Assembly (NCBI GenBank): GCA_037127255.1
Contig: JBANSL010000004.1
Span: 37,784,467 to 37,848,466 of the forward strand
Length of the DNA stretch: 64,000 nucleotides
Origin: Persicaria tinctoria
Taxonomy: Eukaryota > Streptophyta > Magnoliopsida > Caryophyllales > Polygonaceae
Direction of reading: 5' to 3'
Below the pieces are notes generated by a model that was not told where the DNA came from, ran no database searches, and saw only the letters and a program-made list of their open reading frames with translations. A program made the position numbers and the translations under genes. Below, in pieces: positions 54,959 through 64,000 of the stretch (positions are counted from its first letter, which is position 1; each line of letters begins with the position of its first letter).

Positions 54959-56470
54959 TAGTGGCGGATCCAGGAATTTCTGTAAGGTGGGGCTGGAATT
55001 TTTTTCCCGAAAAATGACGGTTTGAAAGTCATGCTTTCCTTCATTACGCTCACATTTCTAGAAATCGAAAACGCAATGCCTCAAGTAATTGACTTGTCTA
55101 TATTATATATTCCTATAGAAGCCCAAGAATATATTAATACTGATACATTATCAAGCCCAACCACAAATAATTACTCTATTGAACAAATAAGGTTTTATTT
55201 CACCGTCCTCTCTACTCATAGCATGTTTAGGCCATTTGAATTGAACAAATGACATAGGACCTATAAGCTCTCAATCAACACCATATATATTTACAAAGCC
55301 TAAACAAAATTTCAAAAAATTGATTCTCAAAATCAAACCCCAATTTCACAAAATTTATTTCTCCCAAATCAAAAACCCTAATCAAAATCCCCTCAAATTG
55401 ATCCTCAAATCTACAAATTCTAATCTAAATTGATTCTCACTCAATCAATTGAATTTAAAAACAATCAAATTAATCGAAATTTTCCCCAAATTGATTATCA
55501 AATTCACAAATTCTAATCTAAATTGATTTCTCCCAAATCTAACCAAATTCCCCCCAAATTGATTCTAAAATCCAACCATTCTAATCTAAATTGAATTTGA
55601 ATAAATCAATTGAACTTGAAAACAATAAAATTAAAAGGGTGAGGAAGAAAACTAACCTTTTAAGTCATTTCTCGAAGGAATGAAGAAGGAGAACAATGGA
55701 GAGTGAAGAGGCCTAACCTTTTAATTTGAACAATGGAGATTGAAGGAGGAGAACAATGGAGATTTATTCAAAACTAACCTTTTAAGTCATTTCTCAAATT
55801 CACAAATTCTAATCTAAATTGATTTCTCCCGAATCAAGAACCCTAACCTAATTTCCCCCAAATTGATCCTCAAATCCAACCATTCTAATCTAAATTTAAT
55901 TTGAATAAATCAATTGGACTTGAAAACAATAAAATTAAAAGGGTGAGGAAGAAAACTAACCTTTTAAGTCATTTCTCGAAGGAATGAAGAAGGCGAACAA
56001 TGGAGATTAAAGAGGCAGCCGACTGTGTGGGAGTGCACCAGGGACAGGCGGACAGCAGAAGGGCTTCCGGCTGGGTTGCGGTGGTCGGCGGTGACAGGGT
56101 CGGCCGGAGGTCGACTGGGACTCGACCACTCGGGATTGGACGTGTTCGACTGTTATGTCTATTCAGGAAGGTCTGTGAAACAAAAGAGGGGTTTGTGCAA
56201 AATGTTCTGGCGGGTCTGTAAAAAAAAAAAAAGGTGTCTGTGAAAAAAAAAATGCAAAAAATGGAGATACTAGGAGTCAAACTTGGGTTTGCCAGCCTTC
56301 CCCCAGGATACTCCCCACATCCTTTCCGTTGCGCCAAGGTGACTTTGTGTCCATATTCTACCGCAGTTAAATATATTACAAAACTAACAGATATATAAAT
56401 ATATACATATACTCTTTTTTACGATAGGGGGTCTTTAGCTACCCGAGCCCCCCCAACAGATCCGCCACTA
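54959..56470. mobile_element. 1.5-kb terminal-inverted-repeat element
   Basis: TAGTGGCGGATC at the left and GATCCGCCACTA at the right are exact 12-bp inverses. Only a TA could be a target duplication, or it may be part of the TIR. The interior has two diverged copies of a ~200-bp AT-rich unit and, at 56276-56345 on the minus strand, a tRNA-like stretch (TGGCGCAACGGAAAGGATG). No transposase was seen; the superfamily is not assigned. Confidence 0.55.
55506..56010. repeat. Two diverged copies of a ~200-bp unit
   Basis: The unit containing CAAATTCACAAATTCTAATC, TAAATCAATTG and GGGTGAGGAAGAAAACTAAC ends with CTCGAAGGAATGAAGAAGG at about 55700 and again at about 55990. Several partial copies of its AT-rich first half precede at 55325-55500. 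Confidence 0.75.
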
Positions 56471-56924
56471 CATGTTATCTAATGAAGCTAGTTATTAGCA
56501 ACTAGCGAGAAGATATTTAAGCAATCAACAAAAATATGTTGAAAGCTAAGCTCGTAGCTTATGGGCCTTCATCTGGGATGCTCTTCGTGATATGACTATC
56601 ATTATCCTTGCGGCTTGTGCTTTTGTCTCTCTCATTATTGGCATTGCCATGGAAGGGTGGCCAAAGGGAGCGCACAGTCCACATATGATGTCTATATACA
56701 CAGATGATATCTATATATGAGCTTCTTCCCGGGGATATTGTGCATCTATCTTTAATCCACAGGGGATCAAGTCCCTGCACATGGCCTTTGGCATGAAGAA
56801 GATTGTTGATCTTACCTTGTTGATATGCATATATGTGATATATTTTAATATGATGAAAGACAAATAATATCAATTAGTTTATATATGCGAATATATTTAT
56901 TTGTGCGGATATATTTGTTTTATT
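56471..56924. other. Intergenic stretch
   Basis: No feature recognised beyond AT-rich flanks. Confidence 0.35.
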
Positions 56925-57791
56925 TGTTGAAAATATTGATTATTTATTTGCTTTAAAATATGTTTTCTTCTAGATGCTTTTTATCTCATGAGATTTAATT
57001 TCAAATTAGTTGTTGGAGACTTTGTGCATGATTTGATTTGGTTGTTGGAGATTTGGGGTTGACTTTCTCAAAGCTTCTTTGAGGATTTGATGGAGCAATC
57101 TTCAAATTCAAAAGGCTGGAATTCAAACGTTTATAAAATCAACCCCTAAAATCAGATTTTGTGGATGTTCAAGCGGTTGAAGCTCAGGCATTCAAACGTT
57201 CATATATTCAGCCCCTGAGTGTATAAAAAGGACGGGGCAAGCGGAGAAGAATATCACAACTCCAGCATTCAATCTACAAGCGTTCTCCATATCAATCATC
57301 TGACATTGATTCTCTCTTTCTTCATTGTTGTTCTTGTTTTATCTTGTGAGAGTTTGAGAGTTTCTAGAGCTTCATTGTACAAGTCTAAAGTGTTATACTA
57401 AGAGTATACATCTACTCAAACGTATTCACTAGGCTATTATTTCACGAGCGTTATGGGTTAACTAGATAGTCGAGGGTGAGGCTATAAGTTGAGAGAAGGG
57501 TTGTTCTTCTAAATTGTATCTAGGACTCTAAGAGACCTGAGTTGACTAGATAGAAGCGGGTGAGGCTTCGAATGTTTAGAAGGAGGAAACATCTTCTCGG
57601 TTGCATCTAGGATCCATAGGAAGTGAAATAATAGTGCTTTTGAATCCTACGGGTTGGATAAACCTAAGCGGGGACGTATGCCAAGTTGTGCCGAACCTCG
57701 TGAACCTCGTTAACAATTCATGTGTTCTTTAAGTTTCACTTTTATATTTTTATCTCTGCATTAACAGTTTAAATTTTCGTACAACTCTACA
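56925..57791 (+). mobile_element. Solo LTR, probably of a copia element
   Basis: It starts TGTTGAAAATATTGATT, has a TATA-like TGTATAAAAAGG at about 57219-57230, then a leader with the repeated GTTAACTAGATAG / GTTGACTAGATAG and GGTGAGGCT phrases, and ends near CTCTACA. No primer-binding site or internal coding sequence follows. The layout resembles SIRE-type copia LTRs. No target duplication could be confirmed, so the exact ends are uncertain. Confidence 0.5.
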
Positions 57792-58819
57792 AGTTTATGA
57801 GATTGTTTCAAGACCTTGACATCCTGATAAAGATCTTTAACTCCATTTCAAGGCCTTAGCTCTGCTACTGCGAAAATTTACTATACTCTATTGTTTCTCC
57901 GTTCTATTTTATTTATATCATCTATTAGACTCTTCAAAGATGATGCTCATTAATGACAAGGTGCACAACTTGTGAGACAATGGGTTCTTTCACATCAATT
58001 TGGAGTGACAAGACTTGACACTTTTACTAGTAATTGCAAGACGGCAATGAAAGTCAAGCATTTGCAGGAACGTGACAGATCCATTGAGGGGGTTCTAGTA
58101 GAATTTCTTGGATACCCGAATCTGGTGGGAAGCTGCTGCCGCAGTCTATGTTCAACAACACGTCGTAAATTAGAAGTGCAATTCTAGGTCGAGTTTGGCT
58201 TGTCGCTTGGTAGCAATTTCAATGCAGAGAGACAGGGGCATGTAATAAGCTAATAAAAGATGAGCCATTCAACTCTCCCAAGAAGAGGATGGGAGTTTTA
58301 CGAGCTCACTGCAAGGGCGCTGGCTTGTTCGTCTCCCTTGGACAAACATAAACTAGCTAGTGAAGCACTTGCAAACCACGTCTAATGAGGTTTAAGTTTA
58401 TCGCAACGGCATGTAATGTGGAGGAATATTACAACAGGCCAGTCAGTGTCACTATACCAATTCTTTGTAAGCAAAGGGCTGTATCAGTGTCACTATACCA
58501 ATTCTTTGTAAGCAAAGGGCCAATTAGGCGATCTATCCTTGAACACACTCATCTTCAACTCATTCATCTTTGTCCAGGCGAATCATTAGTGTTCGCACAG
58601 TATTTCTAATATGCTATGGCCACAATCAGAACCTTTACACTCCATATATCTCCTATAATAAAATCCAAAATTCCCTCAGGAGGGTTTTGTAACACATAAT
58701 CCTATTAGAAAATTAAAAACATCATTATATAAAAGAAGCAACAACTTCATTAGTTTCCCTGCACGCGTTACACACACTATAGTATTACGCGGATAGTTTC
58801 CTTTCCCTATACGTGCGCA
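57792..58819. other. Unidentified, possibly genic relic with tandem duplication
   Basis: The sequence is less AT-rich than its surroundings. CAGTGTCACTATACCAATTC with TTTGTAAGCAAAGGGC is repeated at 58444-58479 and 58485-58520. Short frames in it are not recognisable proteins. Confidence 0.35.
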
Positions 58820-59071
58820 TTGGTCTCAACAACCGACTCTATTTTGGTATTCGCCTACAGGTTTTCAATGAAATCAACCTCTCGGGATATGGAGATTGAT
58901 GTTTTCAAGGGCACACTGGACAACTACTCCCAATCACGGTCGAGTATCTCCGAAGACTCCGAACGTTTTTTCAACACCACTCCTCTAAGTTCTACTCCAT
59001 GGTTACTGAGCATCTTGTTTGGGTTCATATGCATACTGGTTACCGTGCTGTTGAAGAAATTACCATTCTGA
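58820..59071 (+). CDS. Small ORF with a C-terminal hydrophobic tail, perhaps a terminal exon
   Basis: The 83-codon frame has a polar part (SRDMEIDVFKGTLDNYSQSR) and ends in a strongly hydrophobic segment PWLLSILFGFICILVTVLL followed by KKLPF. An AG acceptor-like site (TTCGCCTACAG) lies at about 58860, so the true exon may start at 58861. That would make a tail-anchored protein's last exon. No family was recognised, and no upstream exons could be assigned. Confidence 0.3.
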   Translation: MVSTTDSILVFAYRFSMKSTSRDMEIDVFKGTLDNYSQSRSSISEDSERFFNTTPLSSTPWLLSILFGFICILVTVLLKKLPF

Positions 59072-59190
59072 AACACAAAACTAGGCTAATGATTTGTATC
59101 AGTAAAATGTGCACTTCATTTTTGGTTTATTGCCTGTTTCCATGTTCTTGTACTTTGCAATCCTTTGTAAATTTCGTATTTAATTTCATT

Positions 59191-59195
<5 letters not shown>

Positions 59196-59221
<26 letters not shown>
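59196..59221. repeat. (TA)n microsatellite
   Basis: About 13 TA units. Confidence 0.9.
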
Positions 59222-59224
<3 letters not shown>

Positions 59225-59589
59225 GTTAGGTCATGTCTAATCATCCCTTAATATGTTTTGTGTTAATAAACATAGGACGTTGATTGATGGCAAATGGAGG
59301 GGCGAGATTAATTCTCGAAATTAAATAATTTTAATATGAAAAGATAAAAACTATCATTTTCTCCAAACACACGTGCATGATGTCCCAACCAAAATCCCCT
59401 TTTTTTGGGATAACCTATGAGAGAAAGTGACAAATATCTTTTGAGCCCTACTGCACGATTAGAAAACAACCGCCTCTCAACTCCATCGCATCTCATACTA
59501 GGTAACTGGGGCGATTCCGGCAAATAGTGCTCCTCCGAGAGTCGCACCTATGACTACATGTGAACCTAGTCGGCGGAGGCTGTAGGTAG

Positions 59590-59705
59590 GGGTGGCCACG
59601 GGTTACGGGTCAACCCGTGACCCAACGGGTCGTAAGACCCGGCGGGTCATTGACCCGACGGGTCCGGGTCAACGGGTCAACAGGTGGGAGCGGGTTGCGG
59701 GTTAG
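59590..59705. repeat. CGGGTC-rich repeat tract
   Basis: It begins GGGGTGGCCACGGGTTACGG and consists of many ACGGGTC / GACCCG words in both orientations. It is noncoding and ends at the 3' end of the gene on the minus strand. Similar tracts often mark ends of plant non-autonomous elements. Confidence 0.55.
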
Positions 59706-59707
59706 GG

Positions 59708-62700
59708 TCAGGTTGTTTCTATTTCGTTGCCAACATCTTCAGTATCTTCGTCCTTGGAATACGACTCCTCCACGACCATCTCTTCCTTTGAAAGCCCCCA
59801 ATCTGCACTGGTCATGCTTGGCTCAAATTTCTCCAAGGGAACTCCAAGATGAGCTGCTGAACGTGATACACTTTGATTAATCCCCGCGACCATCCCCTTC
59901 CGAAAGTAGCTAAAGCACTTGTCCTTTAAAATGCTTGTGCCCTTTGGAGTTTGAAGACAAGCTTTGGCTACAGAAGACAAAAAAGATGCGCTAGCTTTAG
60001 TTTTGACCCACTCGGAAGACAGATAAGCTAAACCCTCAGGGCGTTGAAGCCATTGAAGAGCCACATCTTGATCTGAGCGTGCTTTGATATTGTTGAGCTC
60101 CTTTTTAGTAATGGATTGCTCCTCACGAATCGAGAAATCCTCTTCCAGCTTATCAATACTAGCCTGTTTTGTTTGAAGGAGCTCCCGCGAACGCTCTTCT
60201 GTGACCTCGAGTTCCTTGACACGCGAGCTGATAACATCCAGTGAAGCTTTCAGTTCGTCGCGCTGTTTCTTCAAAACCTCCATAGCCCCTTTTGTCACCT
60301 GCAATTCTTCATGGAGTTCCACGGACCTCTTTTTAAACTTCTCAACTGAAACCGGGTCACCAACTGTGTTCCCCAGAATCCGCAACTGATGCGACAATTT
60401 TTTAATCTCCGCGACCTTTTTAACAAGATCATCTTCATCACACACAAGACGTCTTTCAACGTCATTTTGAATCACCCCCAGCTAAAACCAAAAGCAAGTG
60501 CACAAGTAAAAGAAAAGAGGCTAAAATCAAACCACGTAGGTTTTATCTAAGAAAAAGCAGAACAAAAGGTTAACTCAAAAATAAGGATAACCGACCCATT
60601 GGTTCAGGCGGTCAAAATTCGTTGAAAGTTTGACAGCATTCAACCGCTTAATGTAACCCTGCTCGTTAGAGCAAAGCTTTTTGGTAGGGAAGGCAAGGCT
60701 CGCAAGACCAGCCATCCTGAAACCAGGAATTGGGAACTCAGGAAGATTCGCCTCACCCTCAATAAAAAGCCCTCTTTCATCCGCGTCGGATGTCTCAACG
60801 GTGGTACTGACCTTCCTCTTCTTCTTGGAAGCTACTGGGGCAGATGAACGAGCACGTTTTTTCCCGGGGTACAGGAACCAATGAAGAAGACTCCACAAGA
60901 GCACCAGGTTCTTCCACTAAGGTGGTGTCGATAATCGGAGCCGCGTCAGAGACTGGAGGAAGGTCGCGGACGTCATAACTTTTCTTCATTTCCCCAGATT
61001 TCGCTTTGTGGTGCTTCAAGAGGGAATCCAGATCCATTGTATCTGAATACAAGAACATCCAAGGATAAGTAAATGTTGTGAGCCTAAATTTCTATGTTTT
61101 ACATGTACTTTTATATCGATTTCTGCATGCATTTCATGCATATTAGGTTAGAATAATACAGAATCTATATAGTTTACACTTATTTGCAATATATGGAGGT
61201 CTACACAAGTTTTTGTTATATTTCGCAGAAATCGGACGCACTTTGGAGCTCAAAGGAAACTCATGGAGAAGCTAAGAATGGTGCATCTGGAGAAAAGACC
61301 ATTTTTCACCATTCTTCGTTTTGAATCAAGCTTTGATGTCTTCATGAGAGTTGTAGAGCTCGAAAAGAGCTTTCCAATGCATGGTCATATGCGTCAATCC
61401 GACAAACGAGAACTCAGAAAAGTGCGTTTCAAGAACATAGCAGAAATCTGAGAGACTTAGTCGATATCAAGTTGTTTGACTGGATATCGAGTAAACCTGA
61501 AATCGAGCTGAGTTCCAGAAATCGACAAGGAAGCTGGGAGCTGAACATGCAACTCAATATCGAGGAAATCTACTCGATATCAAGGAAGACTTAGTCGATT
61601 TCCATGTCTGAAGCCGAGATCGACGAAGCTGAGCTGAAACCGAGGACAAGTTGGACCAAGCCTTTGTCGATGTCGAGGAAAACTTCTCGATATCGAGGAA
61701 ACATCCAAGTCGACGTGTGTCCAGAAGCCGGAATCGAGTTCCTGAGCGGAAGACGAGAAAGCGCTAGTCGATATCGAGGAGTCCTAGTCGATGTCGAGTA
61801 AATCCCGGGAGCCGATGCCGAGTTGTTAGAGAATCTTGTTAAGTTTCTATTCCGAAGCAAATGGTGATATTTTCAAGATGAAATTCTATCCACATCTATC
61901 AAGAGCTATCAAGTCCTAGTTGATTTATTTCTTTTATTCCATTATTTAATCTTTAAGTAAGTAGATAAATAGATATAGATATAGATAGACTTTCTTACCT
62001 TGATTAGCAATGATTGAAAGCCTATAAATAAAACACTAGAAGCTGGATTTTATTCAATTCAATTTCAGAGATACACAAGTAGTTACAAGTAGAGAGAGAG
62101 AGAGAGAGAGTTTGTGGCCGAGTGGAGTTGTGAAGCGAGAGCGGAATTGGCTTCAATCGGTTGTAAACTTTGGTTAAGTTTAATGCATGTAGTTTCTTTT
62201 CCATCAATGATGTCTGTGATTGCGATGAAGAGCGAGTAGTCCACCCACTTCTAGGGTCGGGGTGAGCCCGACGGTAGCCATGTGAGGTAACGCGGTAAAG
62301 GTACGATCTTTTTATGCAATTCGCCTTCTATCCCTATGAGCATGATTCTTTTGCGAAAGTTGAAGGTGATCCTTGTTTGCGTTATTGAAGCGAAAGTGAT
62401 CTTAATACAACTTGGATTAATTATGTGAAAATGGTTAGTAACAATTAGGGTTTATGCGAAAGCCTCTATATTCCTATTTGTTAATAACGAAAGTTATTTG
62501 ATGAAAAGCACGATCTTTTATGCCTTTATGTGTTATTTTGCATGGTTATCGTTGTGGTGTTGAATCCCCGATCTTGGAAGTATTTTAGTTCATTGATTTA
62601 TTTCACAAAGTTCCGAGTTTTCAAGTTTCTGCAGTCAATATTGAGTTGTCTTATGTCGATTTTTGTAGTCGATATTGAGTATCTCCAGTCAATATCGACC

Positions 62701-63419
62701 AAGGTTCTGCACTTGTGTTCTGTTTCTGTTTTGGGTCAATATTGAGTCATTGTGGTCGATTTTTCTACTCAATATCGAGTAACAGCACTCAATATTGACC
62801 AAGTTTGCTGTCTTTGCTTTCTTTTTTGCTTTTCTCTGTTGTTTCTGTCTGTCTGTTTAAATTTTCTGCCTGTGAGATTTACCGCTACCTGAGATCCGCT
62901 GACACGCTTCCTCGAGGATCGATCCTGACTTCCCACTGCTGCATCGGGAGGGAGTCTTGTAATCATTTGCAAGAGACGGAATCTGGTTTGCTTTACTTTA
63001 CTTATATTTTGAATTGCAAGTCTCGATTTTCCTCTCTATAACAGTAAACCATCAAAACAAACAAAACATGGGACACGAATATTAACTCCCAAAGAAATAA
63101 TGAAAACAAAGAAGACACCTAGTCGCGGATGAGGAAGAATCAAACCAGCCATCTCAAGACGGAATGCAGAGATCATCTCAGGCCAGGGGAACCTAGGTTT
63201 ATGGGTGAACGATTGTTTAAACTCAAAAAGGTCAGGAACAATTGGTTTTTTCACAGGACAAAAACGCCCCGGAACAGTCCGACAATTAAAACCTTTCCCG
63301 GATTTTTCACGGACCAGGAACCACTTATGTTTCCAATTTGGTTTGCTAGAAAGCCTCTCCATATAACCACAACTAGAATTGCACTGATAAAACCATGAGT
63401 CCTGAGTCCCCTTTTTCAA
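59708..63419 (-). pseudogene. Transposon-like multi-exon gene, split by a solo LTR
   Basis: Three coding blocks lie on the minus strand. The first (63419-63044) reads MKKGTQDSWFYQCNSSCGYM then NWKHKWFLVREKSGKGF and VPDLFEFKQSF; the WKHKWFLV block recalls the plant 'putative gypsy type transposon' domain. The solo LTR (61074-63043) interrupts. The second (61058-60584) includes MDLDSLLKHHKAKSGEMKK and, after a frameshift near 60870, a basic KKRARSSAPVASKKKRKV patch and LNAVKLSTNFDRLNQWVG. After an intron (about 60583-60484) the last block (to 59708) is a long coiled coil (KKVAEIKKLSHQLRILGN and onward) with an acidic end. The family call is moderate; it is broken as it stands. Confidence 0.55.
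61074..63043 (+). mobile_element. Solo LTR (1,970 bp) with GTAAA target duplications
   Basis: It starts TGTTGTGAGCCTAAATTT and ends CTCTCTATAACA. GTAAA is at 61069-61073 and 63044-63048. Two zones (about 61455-61800 and 62636-62800) are packed with TCGATATCGAG-type near-palindromes. A TATAAATA-like sequence (GCCTATAAATAAAAC, about 62021) and an (AG)n tract (62092-62110) lie between. It is related to 33258-34900 and to 33086-33257. No internal region remains, as expected after LTR-LTR recombination. Confidence 0.85.
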
Positions 63420-64000
63420 GGAAAAAAAATACTAAAAATCAACTTTAGGGTAGGAGTGACCCCGATCTCCTTGCCCCTTGATAACTCCCTCCCTTGATGA
63501 AAATCGGAATAAATGTTTCAAAGGCTTTGACAGGATGTTTGTGTCAAAGGCCTTGGAGCATTAAAAGTCGATGAAATACAAAACCTGTTTTATAAGTCCG
63601 TATATTATTTAATCTTATTATATACTTCCTTTATATTATATATATGACTAATCTTTCAGGAAGTATTTTCGAGATTATATCTTTCCTTGTGGTGCATATC
63701 GAGGAGATCCAATTCAAAGAAGATCATGTCTTCAAAGTGTCCTAAAATAGAAGATCCGGGCGCGCCATAATCTTTACTAGCCGTTGTTGAAGATCTGGTG
63801 TTGAAGAACCTCATGCTCCACATTACTTCTATAAAGGAAAGGAAGAAGAAGACAGAACACACAAGTGCTACACGAGCTTTAATTCATTCAAGCGAGATTT
63901 GTCTTCCAAAGTGTCTCTCTGCTAGCGCTCAAGAGTTTGCTGTTTATTTCAAAGCCTTTGAGAGTCACCGTGAGCTTATAGGATATATTCATTAAAAGTG
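63420..64000. other. Window end, no gene recognised
   Basis: This is the 5' flank of the minus-strand gene, then mixed sequence. TCAAAGGCTTTGACAGG / TCAAAGGCCTTGGAGC is a short duplicated phrase at 63519-63563. The frame at 63798-63995 shows no protein likeness. It could be part of another LTR continuing beyond the window. Confidence 0.35.

Noticed and set aside
56276..56345. tRNA-like sequence on the minus strand
   Set aside because: The A-box part is fair but the arms do not form a tRNA cloverleaf, so it is not a tRNA gene; it is mentioned only as part of the TIR element.

Overview
This window is nuclear DNA of a flowering plant. The evidence is a complete SHORT-ROOT GRAS regulator, a complete cytosolic ribosomal protein uL24/RPL26, intron-bearing gene relics, and a dense load of plant Ty1/copia and Ty3/gypsy (Athila-type) LTR retrotransposons and MITEs. 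The protein styles point to a eudicot, perhaps an asterid, but the species cannot be named from sequence alone. Only two host genes look intact (SHR at 85-1653 and RPL26 at 43545-43985). Nearly everything else is transposon-derived or AT-rich intergenic DNA.

Layout. 1-2.2 kb: single-exon SHR on the minus strand and its upstream region, with a G-quadruplex motif. 2.2-13.8 kb: AT-rich DNA with a Tourist-type MITE, a 137-bp hairpin MITE, a 3.4-kb terminal-inverted-repeat element (4810-8200) that holds a short deleted copia element (5562-7671), a Mutator-like element with a 12-bp direct repeat at its borders (9627-11215), and two Stowaway MITEs. 13.8-38.8 kb: a nest of retrotransposons. An old minus-strand copia element (LTRs at 13775-13981 and 38554-38835) holds a plus-strand LTR-element fragment with a glutamine-rich ORF. 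That fragment holds a second minus-strand copia element (16697-32968, flanked by GATCC). This in turn holds a complete young Athila-type gypsy element (20147-31707, flanked by GTATC). Solo-LTR and LINE-like fragments also lie in the nest. 39.1-41.9 kb: a degraded plus-strand copia element whose 5' LTR carries an insert with a tRNA-derived SINE. 43.3-44.0 kb: RPL26 with telo-box and site II promoter elements. 46.1-50.3 kb: decayed minus-strand exons, including an HD2-type histone deacetylase relic. 51.8-57.8 kb: MITE, hAT-like and other terminal-inverted-repeat elements and a copia-type solo LTR. 59.7-63.4 kb: a minus-strand multi-exon transposon-like gene split by a 1970-bp solo LTR with GTAAA target-site duplications.

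The most unusual structure is in the Athila-type element. A short GC-rich module built on GCCGCCCCGCGGC, usually in pairs spaced 20-22 bp apart, occurs in both LTRs, in gag, at the start of the integrase region, in the intergenic spacer and before the env-position ORF, in different reading frames. A second, unrelated LTR family (33.3-34.9 kb and 61.1-63.0 kb) carries its own array of near-palindromic TCGATATCGA-type motifs. Both look like lineage-specific short motif arrays kept at the nucleic-acid level.

All comparisons were made by eye. Boundaries backed by target-site duplications are firm; those of degraded elements are approximate.
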